Positions 53,404-64,000 of a DNA stretch of 64,000 nt are shown piece after piece (positions within the stretch are counted from its first letter, which is position 1; the number at the start of each line of letters is the position of its first letter). Under the pieces are notes generated by a model, which worked only from the letters and a program-made list of their open reading frames with translations, was not told where the DNA came from and ran no database searches. The position numbers and the translations under genes were made by a program. This DNA comes from Cristatella mucedo (lineage: Eukaryota; Bryozoa; Phylactolaemata; Cristatellidae), in the NCBI GenBank assembly GCA_009760855.2, contig WPIO01000044.1:616501-680500 (forward strand). Reading direction: 5' to 3'.

Positions 53404-55990
53404 CTATTGCATAGTAAATTTCTTTACATCGGAAAAGTGAGCGTTATACCTTGAGACGGTAGTGATGGTACGGCAGCTACCGGATGAACTGTTTGCGTTT
53501 CAGTAGCAATAGCTGTTGCTGTTGTCTATACTGGATAGATTGGGATTGGGATTTGTCCTATCTCGATGCTAGCTGACACGCTAGTCAGTCACGTGCTCAT
53601 TCCAGTAAAGATGCTCGGTAGAACTTCGGAAGTCTCGTCCTCAAATCAACAGGATCGACATGGAGGCAAGAATCTGATCTGCAAGCCAAGTGGTGGAGCT
53701 GCTAATTTCACTTGGCTCATCCAACCTAGCGCCAATCTGCGACCTAACGTTAGCTTCCAATTCAGCTGTAACTGTAGAATTTCTGCTTTATTACAGTAGC
53801 GAACGTGAGCGGTAAACGAGACTCCACTAGAACTGCCGGCGCCGGAGCCACTGTAATACAAAAATTGATAGCAGAGAATGGTTTACTCGGGCCGAAAAGA
53901 GTACCAGACCTTCTATGGCTTCAATGGGACGCCGATACTGAGGTATGAAATGTTTAACGGTGAAGAGGACTTGGCCTTGGCTTCTGACAAAGAAGACTAA
54001 GGCTTAAGATTGCGATGCCGTTAAAGCGTGCTGTGCCAGTGTGTCTGGGCGATAGTGCAATACATTGTTGGGGTGCCCAACCGGCCGACATAAAGCAAGA
54101 CTACCAGAAGCTGTGAATGAGTTAATTCTGACGCTCTCACGGTTAACGGATGAGGAGGCCGAGCTTGAGGCCGAGAGGTTTCGGCTAGAGCAGGAGCAGC
54201 TCGCCAGAGCTGAGACTGTGGCCCGCGAGAGCGACGTCACGTCTGCGGCAGAGCGCAGCAGCGAGAGCGTCTTAGCGACGGAGAGCGCCCGCACGAGCGT
54301 CTCAGTGCAGAGCACAGAGGAGCACATCGAGCGAGGTCGACTCGGTGGAGTGGAACCCCGAGAACGACGAGGCCATAATAATGAGCCGGTGTGGTTTTCG
54401 CAGGGCGAGATCGGTCAGTGGCGAGCTCATTGGACCGGCCGTCGGGGTTCGCACGGTGGCGACCTGCGGGAGTCGCCTAACAGTGGAAGCTGTGTCCTGG
54501 CTTTGTATAAAGGTGGGCGGTCGATGTAGCCGGCTACTCGCGAGGGGCCACTCTGACGTGCGCCTCCTGCGAGTTTTGGTCACGTAGTCGGCGTTGCGGT
54601 TAAGCCGGTCGGATCATTCAATGTCGAAATTAACCACCTGGTAGAGCCCGAACGAAGTACTGCAGGACAGGGCAACAACTTATGCTTCGGGGCCAGCGCC
54701 TGCGCAGACAGTAGAGGAGAGCTCGGAGAACCAATGGCTGCACGGCTTTCCAGTCTCGAGGGCCATCCCCTTCCCAGCCAGGCTGGTGGACTGCGGGGGA
54801 AGGGATATTGCGTGCGCCTGCTGCTTCTGCTTTTGTAATTAGCGAAGCGTCCGGCCTTTGTATTGTATGCGCCACCTGCAGCAGGTTATTGTGCAGTTGA
54901 TCCGGCACAGCGTCCGGCCTTTGATCCGGCACAGCCCGTCCGGCCTTTGATGTTTCCCACCGCAGCTCCATTTCCCCATCTGCGGCAAATCAGCCAGCTC
55001 GCATATAAGTCGTGTGAGAGAATAATCTGGGAGTCTTGTTTACTCTTACACGTCCGCGCTTGCGTCTCCACGAGACTCAACTAGAACTGCCGCCGCCGCC
55101 GGAACCACTGCAATACAACACTTCCAGCCTGAATAAAAGATACTGCGTCTCAGTCCCACACTGACTCGTGAAAAAAAATTCACTTACATATTTGTAAACA
55201 CGGAAATATCAAAAGCTAAAATATGAGCATCGTAAGGAACGAGTTTAGATTTGACAAAGGTAATCGATGTATTGCTTCAGTTTCTGGGCTGTAGTGGCAT
55301 CAGCAGCGCTAGTAACACCCGGTGCAAACGTTTCCTTTGCTATACAAATGTAAAAAATAAAATACTAAACTTGAGTGGTTGACCATATCTGACAAGCATC
55401 GTCTGGGTAGTAGAATTGTGAAGAGATAGAGCCTACATTGTAGGGACTGCTACGATAGTAAAACCACCAGAATTAGAGTTCAACATCGATCAGGAAAAAC
55501 ATTCTTTCCAATTATCTCAAATCTTCTATCTGTCGCAGCGAATAAAACATTAGGGCTGTCATTCATATAAATCTAATATCGATCATTCACCTCCAGGGTC
55601 AGTGTAATCTTTTTCAAAGATACATTCATTTAGGCTAAGAGAAGCGATGGCTGGTAAGTCTCCAACGATTGCTAATACATTGCGACCAGTGTTGTTTTGT
55701 ATCCTATAACGAGCAGTTTCACTAAACGTTGGAGTAAGAGATATGTCTGGTGTGATAGTTGAAGCTGAAAAAACTGTGCTTGGCAACGAAGTTTCCGCAT
55801 TACTACTAACATTATAAGTATTTTCCAGGTGCAATAAATTGTCGATACTCTTACGTGGTAACTTTCTGCGACTGCAAACTTTTTAGGATCTCCATAGACA
55901 CCGCAGTCAGCACCAGCACATCTCAATTTAGTGGCTGGAGATAGCATTATATTGAGGAGATCTCTAGTCGTATCGTTTTGCATAATCTTG
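53404..55990 (-). pseudogene. Unknown viral-element gene X, copy B, split by an insert
   Basis: Homologous to 30096-31350. The N-terminal part is at 55990-55583 (TTRDLLNIMLSPATKLRC, NTYNVSSNAETSLPSTV, TITPDISLTPTF), the middle at 55480-55126 (GVTSAADATTAQKLKQYIDY), the C-terminal part at 53785-53404 (TAELEANVRSQIGARLDEPS). An unrelated ~1.3-kb segment sits between the last two. Frameshifts and stops throughout. Confidence 0.5.
53786..55125. mobile_element. LTR-like insert in gene X
   Basis: GC-rich segment bounded by direct repeats: 53817-53860 and 55071-55117, both CGAGACTC.ACTAGAACTGCC then a GCC-rich run and CACTG.AATACA. A TATA box (CATATAAG) lies about 70 bp before the right repeat, as in an LTR. 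The interior has an open frame (54065-54529) with a coiled-coil-like Glu/Ala/Arg-rich region (EEAELEAERFRLEQEQLARA). No reverse transcriptase or integrase is seen, so it is at most an internally deleted LTR retrotransposon. Confidence 0.5.
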
Positions 55991-56479
55991 TAAACCTTTA
56001 AAAATAAATGTATCTCCCTTCGTATAATATTTAAAAAATAGTTGAACTTTAATTTATGCAATAAAAATCTACAATTTCAACAGACTTTAATGCTGAGTTT
56101 TTATCAACCCGCATTTCCTTTCAACATAGTTACTAGCTATACTTTGCTCAGAATTAAATTCACACAAATCGCGAATAGCTACCCAGCAATTTATGTATTC
56201 TTAAAGTATTTCAGCAATTCTTCTATTTATTAGCAACTGTTTAAGAATAGTCAGTTGAGCATTCGGTTATAATCCTGAAAATCCTATATAGATTTATATC
56301 TTAATGTACTGAGAAAAAATTGTCTACAATAAAAAATATTCTTGAATGAAAAGGAAACGAGTGACTACAAATGGTATACAACATCATTGTGTGAAGATCT
56401 AAACTCTCTAAAGTAAGTCTTCTCCCACTCAACTTTCATTGTAAAAGCCTATTTAAAAGTTGTAGAACTCTTTCATATT
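55991..56479. other. AT-rich block-B sequence, no recognised gene
   Basis: Stops in all frames at short intervals; nothing recognised. Confidence 0.4.
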
Positions 56480-57294
56480 CTCTTACTAATTCCAGCTTCC
56501 TCATCCGTGAATCCTCTCTCAGCAAAATAAGTACTACAATTATTCTTTTTAGTAACACCCATAAATTTACTTGTATGATTAGCTTGCATTCTTGTATTCA
56601 TAGCATTATGTGATTTATTAGCCTCTCTCAAATTTCAAAGTTTATTATTAGTCTTCATTTGATTTATGTGATCAATGAGATTAGTAGGAAAACTTCCATA
56701 AATCCAAAGCCAGACTAATCGATTTAATCTATAACCTCTTCCATCAGTTTGAGCCCAAAGATAAGCAGCAGTCTTATTAATACTACCTAGAGCAGAGGTC
56801 GGCAAACTCCGGCCTTTAGGCCAGATACGGCCCAGCTCGTATTCTTGTACGTATTTATTGCTGGATTCGACCTAATTGAATTGTCACGGTTTTGTTCCCC
56901 TTCATGACTGCCGGTTGCAGCTCAAGCTGTGGCCAGTGTTTATTTTCAAAGCTGGTGTCAGGCGCTTGTAGGAAACTTTAACGCCGGACCGGGCAGGGAT
57001 GATAAATGCCTACCCCTATCATTGCAGTGCATGCCAGTGCTTCTGTGGCGACTGCTCGTTCGTCTGGCCACGCCCACTCCATCGGCCCAATGGAGTGGGC
57101 GTGGCTTCATCGGGCCTAATGTGTCTTCTTGACCTCCTGAGATAACCTAGTAGACCAAAAGGTTTGCCGACTCCCGACCTAGAATATCACAAATTCGTGT
57201 TATAGTGCTACCCCAGCTAGCCTTACTAATGCAAATACCCCTTCTCGGGTTGTTATCCATAATCTCCCGAATTCTACCGAAAGATATCACCATT
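56480..57294 (-). pseudogene. HNH homing-type endonuclease, split by a hAT MITE
   Basis: On minus: start MVISFGRIREIMDNNPRRG (57294 down to about 57185). After the MITE it continues TAAYLWAQTDGRGYRLNRLV, WLWIYGSFPTNLIDHINQMK, NLREANKSHNAMNTRMQANH and KFMGVTKKNNC. Known: phage HNH endonucleases of the HNH_3/AP2 type have YRLHRLVW..YG..P.G..IDHIN..K.DNR..NLR....QNN.N and a following GV.W..... AP2-like strand. Here the His of IDHIN and the Asn-rich zinc-less core are visible. One in-frame stop before NLREAN. Absent at the matching place in block A. Confidence 0.75.
56793..57176. mobile_element. hAT-type MITE with 8-bp target duplication
   Basis: 384 bp with inverted termini CAGAGGTCGGCAAAC and GTTTGCCGACTCCCG, the familiar hAT CAGGGGTCGGCAAAC type. 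Target duplication ACCTAGAG (56785-56792) / ACCTAGAA (57177-57184). No coding capacity. It interrupts the HNH gene, and that gene's frame is recognisable on both sides. Confidence 0.92.
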
Positions 57295-57619
57295 TTTATA
57301 TTTTTTATAAATCATTAAAACACATCTAAATCACTTACTGTTGATATTGCACTTTCCCGGGGGATATTCTCCAGTGGATTTCTGATATTCTCCAATGGCC
57401 GTAGCTATAACCATGGCGGCCAAAATCTAACCATCAGCTTTCAAATATCGATAGTCTCTCTTCTTTGGGTCGATCGTGTATGATTTGCATGATTTGAACT
57501 TTGAAGCCTAACCTGATTTTGTGTAATTCTCTTCTTCATAGATAAGCACTCAGTAAAGTCTTCATGAAAAATATTATTCTTCACAACGCACTTTTTTCCA
57601 CCTTTGGCCTTATTAGCTC
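57295..57619 (-). other. Block-B remnant upstream of HNH, unrecognised
   Basis: Minus strand shows a coding-like Lys-rich stretch (SCKSYTIDPKKRDYRYLKAD) with stops. No family recognised. Confidence 0.3.
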
Positions 57620-58916
57620 CTTACCTGATAATCCGGGTGATGATCTAGCCGATCGCTTCCCTTGATTCTTTGTGCAGAAGATAGACAAGATCAGGGAGTC
57701 CATCCCTGCGATGAAAACATCCCCCCTAGAATGCTGCCCCCGATTCCTGGCTGCACCTTAATGTCTACATTTAAGCAAGTCAGTAGTGATGTAGTCCCGA
57801 AGTTCACATCCCAATTAAAGAAGACAACAAGTCCTTTGGACCCTATTCCCACTGTCCTGCTCATACGTTGCATTGATCTGCTGCTGCCATGCATAACTAA
57901 CATCAGTAATATGTCATTAGCCTCAGGTCATGTCCCAGCACCTTTCAAAAAAGCTGTAGTCAGGCCACTTCTTAAAAAAGCGACACTAGATCTAGAGAAC
58001 TTGAGCAACTACCGCCCAGTCTCCCTCCTATCATTCCTATCAATCACTGGAAAGAGTTGAGGCAGACCAGCTGAACTCGTATATTGAAACTTCCAACCTT
58101 GCTAGTAAGTTTCAGTCTGGCTTTAGAGCTAATCACTCCACAGAGTCAGCATTGCTTAGGGTGTACAACGATCTACTTAGGAATGCAGACATGGGTAGAG
58201 TTTCTCTGATTCTTTTGCTCGATCTTTCGGCAGCTATTGATACTATTGATCACCAAGTTCTTCTGGAGCGCCTCTCATCTCGCCTGGGCATCGCTGGCAC
58301 TGCTCTGCAATGGTTCAGGTCCTGTCTCAGTGTGAGACTCCAGAGTATTGACGTGAATGGACAAAGATCCTCTGAGGAGCCTCTGAAATATGGGCTACCT
58401 CAGGGGTCCGTGCTAGGTCCGGTTTTTTTCACGGTTTATACTATCCCTCTTGCTGATGTGATTGCCAAGCACAATCTTGGCCTTCACTTCTATGCGGATG
58501 AACCCAGTTGTACCTTTGCTTTGATCACTCCCAGACTTCGAGCACCTCGAATTCTCTCAAGTCACTTGCACTTGTATTAATGACATCCAAACATATATGG
58601 CAGCACATTTTCTTAAATTAAATGATGATATAACTAACTAACTAGTTATGGGCAAACCCAGTCTGATTCAGAAATTGGAAAAGCTGACGCTCAACATTGG
58701 CTCTGCCAGCATATCTCCTGTTGAATCTGCACGAAATCTAGGTGTCATGTTCCAAAGTGACCTTCCTTTAGATGACCACATCAGTTCCACAGTCAAGTCT
58801 GCCAACTTTCAGCTACATCTTATTGCTAACATTCGGGCTTGTTTAGATCAGGATACCACATCTAAGTTAGTCCATGCATTTGTGACATCCCGTTTTGACT
58901 TCTGTAACTCACTGCT

Positions 58917-59157
58917 ACTCTACTACTGCCTACTATGGCTCATCCTTTTCAGCGGTTCTGAGCTGCTACTTCCATGCTTCTTACTACTTCAACTGCTCTC
59001 CTGACTCTGCTATGATTCCCACTTTTTCTTTGTTGCGTGAGACGAAGTGGGTTGGCTACCGAATGCGTACCGAAAGTGCACTATAAAAAACTCTCCTGTG
59101 TAACATCCACGTGGTCTTTATGACTTCGTGGAGTTACAGACGGAGATACATTACATT
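58917..59157 (+). mobile_element. Family A 3' fragment nested in family B
   Basis: 241 bp of family-A 3' end with tail ATACATTACATT, flanked by ACTGCT at 58911-58916 and 59158-59163. Family-B coding sequence is continuous across the insert (TGTAACTCACTGCT / TCCTGGCCTACCGGAA). Confidence 0.92.
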
Positions 59158-59605
59158 ACTGCTTCCTGGCCTACCGGAATGTGCAATCAGGTGACTGCAG
59201 CTGGTGCAAAACTCTGCCGCTATGCTTGTCTGTCGTGAGCGTCGCTGTTGCCACATCACACCACTTCTCGCCGACCTGCACTGGCTACCAGTCAAGCAAC
59301 GGATCGACTTCAAGTATTTGTCGCTCACTTTTAGGTTCCTTCATTCTTAGGCTCCAGCCTATCTCTCAGATTTACTCCCCCACCAGGCCAAGCATCGTAC
59401 CGCCCGCTTTTCGGAATCTAACAATTTACCGATACCTCAAATAGCCCTCAAATCCTTTGGAGACCGAGCATTTAGCTCGTATGCTTCAAAAAGCCTGGAA
59501 CTTACTCCCGACTTGCGTCAGAACATTCCTTGACTTGACTACATTTAAAAAGAACTTAAAAACGCACCTATTTAGGATAGCATTTAGTGGGCCCTATAAT
59601 TCGTC

Positions 59606-59710
59606 CTGCTTAGGCTGTGATTGCGCTAAGCAAAACTCTCGTGCGTACACCCACAAAGTCTGTGTGACTTTGTGAAGTTACAGACGGAGATACATTGCAT
59701 ACATTACATT
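59606..59710 (+). mobile_element. Second family A 3' fragment nested in family B
   Basis: About 105 bp: TGCTTAGGCTGTGATTGCGC through GTTACAGACGGAGATACATT, tail ACATTACATT, within the family-B 3' UTR. Confidence 0.85.
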
Positions 59711-59924
59711 TATATGCTCATGCGTGCCGACACTGTGCTCGCTGCCACTAACCGCACTTGCATGTTGACCCTGTGCATGCCACCCCTGACTATGCTATTC
59801 ACGTTGTTTATCAAGCATGATATTACTCACCATTCAATCTCGTTTCCCTTTGCAGCAAATGTAAAACACCCAGAAAGAGATTGAGTTCTCTGAGGGCGCT
59901 TTATCAAGTGTATTATTATTTAGA

Positions 59925-61400
59925 ATGTGAATTCATCAAGTTTCTAAACGCTTGAAATAAATTAGCTAGCAACATCTTATCTAAAGTTAAACATAAGTCA
60001 TGATAACCATCAATAGCAATAATGTTGAATGCATTCCAAACCTATTAAGCATGCTCTTGTTCAACCTTTCTTATTCTCTTTCCATTCAAAGATGAAGGAA
60101 ATGATTCAGGAACTGGATACTTTTCGTCTTTAAACCTTTAATGTCCAGTCACATACTCAAATGGGTATTTTCTCTTTCTAGTTAGCAATTGAAATTTGGA
60201 TTCTTCATAGTTATTAAACTGTGATCTCGTGACTGGAAGCATACTTCCAGACAATCTTTGATTCTTTACATGGTCATCTAATGCATCCTTCATCCTCTGC
60301 ATTGAATCCTTGAAAGTAAGTCTGCCAACGTCAATGATTAGATACTTCTCCATGTTGTTAGCGATAAAAAGAAATCAAACCATTATTTTCTAATTCTTGA
60401 ACGAACAAATGTGAGTCATAGCCGAGAAAGATTGTCAGTGAATATTGGTAACTTATATTTTTCCATCTCAACTTTATGATTTAAGTTACAAGTGGTCAGA
60501 GCAGCTCCTTGGTACTTGCCACTAAAGTGACAGTGACCTAAAACTGTATCACCATTCAACTCGTCTTCACAAATGTGATCAAATTTACTCTCTTCATATG
60601 ACTCCCTTTCTTCCGCACCCACAGATCTTTTATCGAATACCCCATACTTCTCACGTAGCTCAGTAAGCTCTTCCTTAAGTTTTTTACTCGTCTATTAAGC
60701 TAACTAGAATTTAACACTATCAGGTCCCCTAAATAAATCAAGCTTTCTTATTTCCCATTCAGGATTAAGAAGGATGAAAGAACCAGCATATGGAACATAC
60801 TGAAAGAGCCTTGTGTATCTCTATGCTCCTATAAAATCTCCCGTCTTCTCTTACTGCTGAGAATAAACTTTCTATATCTGCATAAGCAACGAAAGATATT
60901 TTCGAAATCTTTTAATATTCCCTAAACTTTATCAAATCCCCATTACCGTCTTTCTTATCTGAATCTTTTGGCATCTTGTACACCAAACCAATATCCTTCT
61001 CTGCTATGTCTCACAGTCAGCGTGATGAGACTCTAAAGAGAAGTTGAGTAAAACCCAACTAAATAATTTACAGAAATACTTTTTCCTCCGCTTCTTGCTT
61101 TCCCAGTCCGACTTAAGACGATTAAGGCGATAGGAGATAAAGTGCATTCTTCATTTTGGTAAAGCAACAAGCCGATGCGATGTTCCTTCTCTTGCATAGC
61201 ATGTTCCAGTGATAAACTATTACAATGTACTCACACACGTTATTGCTTATACCAAACAGACCAGCTAACTTGTGAATATCCTTAAATCTAATAAGAGATT
61301 CCTCATTACTATTCTCTAGTGAAAATAATAATTTATCTAAAGCAGGGTTTCAAGTGAGCGTATCTATCATCCAATACAATTTCAAGATCTTCTATACTCT
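59925..61400 (-). pseudogene. pPolB: Protein-primed-type DNA polymerase (pPolB), copy B, N-terminal half
   Basis: On minus from N to C: NPALDKLLFSLENSNEESLI (about 61350), IGLVYKMPKDSD and GDLIKFREY, ExoI AYADIESLFS (about 60880), the zinc-finger-like LGHCHFSGKYQGAALTTCNL (about 60520), ExoII region YDSHLFV then MEKYLIIDVG, YPVPESFPS, and ExoIII YHDLCLTLDKMLLANLFQ just before the retrotransposon tail. The palm domain is missing. It is clearly diverged from copy A, so the two blocks are different lineages rather than a recent duplication. Confidence 0.82.
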
Positions 61401-61469
61401 CTTCTTGATTCTCTATCCGATTAATAGGCACATCGCTAATCATTTAGATTCTTAATATTAATGACGGCC

Positions 61470-62135
61470 TTCTTGCTAACTAGAGCTACAGGTAGCGCTA
61501 ACCAGCCTGATTTTAGATGGATAATAGAATGGATAAAATTTTGCATACAGTTTATTAATTCCAGGTACTAAACAATTAGAAACCTTCTCATTACACTCTT
61601 CAATCCCATAATCTATCACATCAAGATGTCTATAAATAGTTCCCTTAGTTAGAAAACGATTTAGAATTATTGGAAATTCACTATATAAGTGCCTCAAATA
61701 ATCCTCTGTTACTTCAGATAAGAGTAAGCTCAATAAACAATGGAAACCTGATACGCAAGTGCTCATTGACAACTGACTTGATAACTCGCACCAAAGATGG
61801 TGTTACCGTTTAACTTAGATTGTCAAAGCCTACATCACTGTTTTAAAACCCATTATATTAATAATCAATCTCTCTTCATTACCAGTATCTCTACCTAAGA
61901 ACCAACCAATACTTCATATTTTTCTCAATCTCGTAGTCTTTCGTTCGTAGACCTACTAGCAGACTTGAAGTGGACTTGTTAGAAACACTAGGAGGCTCAA
62001 GTTGACCTAACAATTTATCTAAATCAGATTAGGACTTTCAATATGCTGGTAATATACAGGCTGCTTTTCTAACATTTTCCATAACTCTCTTTGCAAAGTC
62101 ACGACACTTCTCACCAACGTTTCTCTCGTAAGACT
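61470..62135 (-). pseudogene. Unknown block-B gene upstream of pPolB
   Basis: The part at 61772-61476 is open (EVTEDYLRHLYSEFPIILNR, VIDYGIEECNEKVSNCLVPG). Further upstream, coding-like pieces (YERNVGEKCRDFAKRVMENV, NKSTSSLLVGLRTKDYE) lie in other frames. No domain recognised. It may be a second gene or a far N-terminal extension of the polymerase. Confidence 0.35.
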
Positions 62136-62137
62136 CA

Positions 62138-62940
62138 CGATGATACAGCCAACTTACTAGTTATAGGCAAATCAAGTGTGATTCAGAAATAGGAAAATCA
62201 AACACTCAAAATCGGCTCTGCCAGCATGTCTTCCGTTGAATCTGCATGAAATCTAGGTGTCCTGTTCAAAAGTGACCTTTTATTAGATGACCACATCAGC
62301 TCCAAAGTCAAGTCTGCATACTTTCAGCTACATCACATTGATAACATTCGGGCTTGCTTAGACAGAGATGCCATATCTAAATTGGTCCATGCATTGGTGA
62401 TATCTGGTGATATGCTGTCTTGACTTCTGTAACTCTCTACTTGCTGGCCTACCGGGCTATGCTATCAGGCGCTTACAGTTGGTGCAAAACTTTGCAGCTA
62501 GGCTTGTCTGTCGTGAGCGTCGAAGTTGCCACATTACACCACTTCTCGCCGATTTACACTGACTCTCAATCAAGCAGCGTATCGACTTCAAGGTTTTGCC
62601 ACATACTTTTAGGTCCCTTCGTTCTTTGGCTCCAACCTTTAGTTCGAATGCTCCCAAAGTATCGTACCACTAGCTATTCGGAATCATATCATTTACCTAA
62701 ACCTCGTACGAACCTCAAATCCTTCGGAAACCGTGCCTTTCGGTCGTATGCTCCCAAAGCCTGGTACTCACTTCCGACTGGTGTCACGAAATCTTCCGAC
62801 TTGACCACATTTAAAAGAACCTAGCAACATTTCTATTAATCCCTACATTTAGTGGGTCCATGTGATTCATTTTTTTGTGCTTATGCATGCTGACCCCGTG
62901 CATGTTACCTCTAACCACGTTACGTTTGTTGTTTCGCGTT
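62138..62940 (+). mobile_element. Family B retrotransposon fragment
   Basis: From the RT thumb (DDTANLLVIGKSSVIQK) to the 3' UTR (CATGCTGACCCCGTGCATG), in several frames. It lacks the final (ATT)n tail and is directly followed by another family-B 5' end. Confidence 0.88.
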
Positions 62941-62989
62941 CTTGTTCGTTGCAGAATTCTTCCGCAAACCGAAGTTCTTGCGAACATCG

Positions 62990-64000
62990 TATACGGAAAC
63001 TATACAGCTAAGACCTGTTTAAAGTTATTCTGATTGTTATTTGACCGTTGCGCGTAAGAAATTACGTGCTTATGGACATCTAAACGCTTATCGCTTCGGG
63101 CTGCTGGGTCTCCCACGCCGGCGGCTACCTTAGCTTTGCCGGCGGCTAGTAACCTGCTTGTTAGTTATGATCGTCGGCAGCTGTTGTCGCTTCGTCAGCG
63201 CATATCAAATGCATTCCTAGATATTAATGTTGTTGCTAAGATTCATGAACTTATGCATTAACAAAAGAAAAGCACCCCGTAGCCGCCGCGGTGGCAGGAA
63301 CCGGCAGCTCAGACGCCGCTCATTGGGCGGAACCTGCAAGCTGAGTACCCGCTCGTTCGGTATTCCTAGCATTGTCTCGAACCGCTCAGCTCGTTCCCCC
63401 ACATGCGTCACTGTAAATTCCTCAAACTTAGTGGTCATCAAGCCTGTTGTAACCCCATCGGCCAGACTTAACGCTTGCCTTTGGAATCCTCGCTCAATGT
63501 GCAATAAACCTCTAGTAATAAGCGACCTTATTTTTGGAAATGGTATCGACCTGCTCGCCCTAACTGAAACTTGGCTGAAATCGATAAACTGTCCGACAAT
63601 TGAAGACGCAACTCCATCTGGTTTCTCGTTCTTTCACACCCCTAGATCAATCAAAACTGGAGGTGGAGTTGCTATAATCGTGCGCTCGAAAATCAACTTC
63701 AAGCCATTCATGCAGTACCCACGAAGCAGTCTTTTGAATCGATTGTCTTGGTCTCACCCGAAAACAAGCTACCGATGGTGGCAGTAGTCTATCGCCCACC
63801 AGGTACCAAATCCTCCTTTATCTCAGATTTCTCCGATCTCATTTCGATTCCGTGTGCAAGAAATCGATCATTCCTCGTTATGGGTGATTTCAACGTTCAC
63901 TTTGATAACTTATCTGCCGCTTTCAGCACTGAATTTCGTGCATTGACTGACTCATTGTCTCTTGTGGCTCGTGTGCATGGCCCTACCCACATCAAGGGTC
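62990..64000 (+). mobile_element. Family B non-LTR retrotransposon, 5' end with endonuclease (continues past window)
   Basis: 5' UTR like that at 25395, then an ORF from 63227 with a strongly basic N-terminus (NKRKAPRSRRGGRNRQLRRR) followed by the APE-type endonuclease: ARLNACLWNPRSM (catalytic Asn region), LALTETWLKS (catalytic Glu), GGGVAIIVRS. After a one-base frameshift near 63733 it continues VVYRPPG and GDFNVHFD (catalytic Asp/Asn). RT lies beyond 64000. This shows family B encodes EN and RT in one ORF, as in L2/CR1 ORF2. Confidence 0.9.

Larger units (their letters stand above)
57620..59920 (+). mobile_element. Family B non-LTR retrotransposon, 5'-truncated, carrying two nested family-A pieces
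   Basis: Linker and RT: FFVQKIDKIRESIPAM, NLSNYRPVSLLSFLS, FRANHSTESALLRVYNDLLR, LLLDLSAAIDTIDH, GLPQGSVLGPVFF, HFYADEPS (catalytic YADD changed to YADE by a frameshift), LNDD..., then the C-terminal region, 3' UTR and (ATT)n tail. Two family-A 3' pieces are inserted at 58917 and 59606. The tail directly abuts the pPolB remnant. Confidence 0.92.
50578..62135. mobile_element. Virus-like element relic, block B
   Basis: Order: fibre-like gene (+), small gene (+), Z (+), small protein (+), Y (-), X (-), HNH endonuclease (-), pPolB (-), further unknown gene (-). Inserted into it are a family-A scrap (52395-52712), an LTR-like insert (53786-55125), a hAT MITE (56793-57176) and a family-B retrotransposon (57620-59920). 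Same order as block A, with the HNH gene added. Confidence 0.7.

Overview
The window is eukaryotic and almost certainly from an invertebrate animal. It holds a spliced p38-type MAP kinase gene with GT/AG introns, a divergent H4/H3 histone locus with metazoan histone 3' stem-loops, two families of CR1/L2-like non-LTR retrotransposons, Tc1/mariner and hAT transposons, and long GT, CT and AT microsatellites. There are no operons, ribosome binding sites, rRNA genes or CRISPR arrays. I cannot name the species.

Layout. 1-12.6 kb: the C-terminal half of a p38 MAP kinase in five exons on + (3142-3256, 6017-6088, 6203-6361, 10230-10403, 11564-11616). They splice in phase to a stop codon; the 5' exons lie upstream of the window. 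The introns carry retrotransposon tails, microsatellites and a strong hairpin. 12.6-16 kb: a 5'-truncated non-LTR element (family A) and a decayed Tc1-like transposase. 16-20.7 kb: one large fold-back element whose arms of about 1 kb are inverted copies of each other and whose interior is a roughly 170-bp tandem repeat. 20.7-62.1 kb: AT-rich, heavily decayed remains of a virus-like element in three blocks (C, 20.7-25.2 kb; A, 28.9-36.5 kb; B, 50.6-62.1 kb), broken up by retrotransposons. 36.5-50.5 kb, between blocks A and B: histone remnants and one intact H4 gene (39.2-43.9 kb), then a hAT transposase of the ZMYM1-like type split by two retrotransposons (46.1-50.5 kb). 62.1-64 kb: two family-B retrotransposons, the last one running off the end.

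The virus-like blocks are the most interesting part. Blocks A and B share a gene order: two + strand genes (Z and a small protein), then convergent minus-strand genes Y and X, then a protein-primed-type family B DNA polymerase (pPolB) on minus. pPolB links the element to Polinton/Maverick/adintovirus-like elements. Blocks B and C also carry phage-tail-fibre-like repeats, and block B alone has a phage-style HNH endonuclease gene that was later split by a hAT MITE with a clear 8-bp target duplication. X, Y, Z and the small protein match nothing I know. No integrase, packaging ATPase, protease or capsid gene was recognised, so the exact class is open. All of these viral genes carry stops and frameshifts and are described only as relics.

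Only the p38 gene and the H4 gene at 43001-43312 look like working host genes. The rest is a layered record of insertions into insertions.
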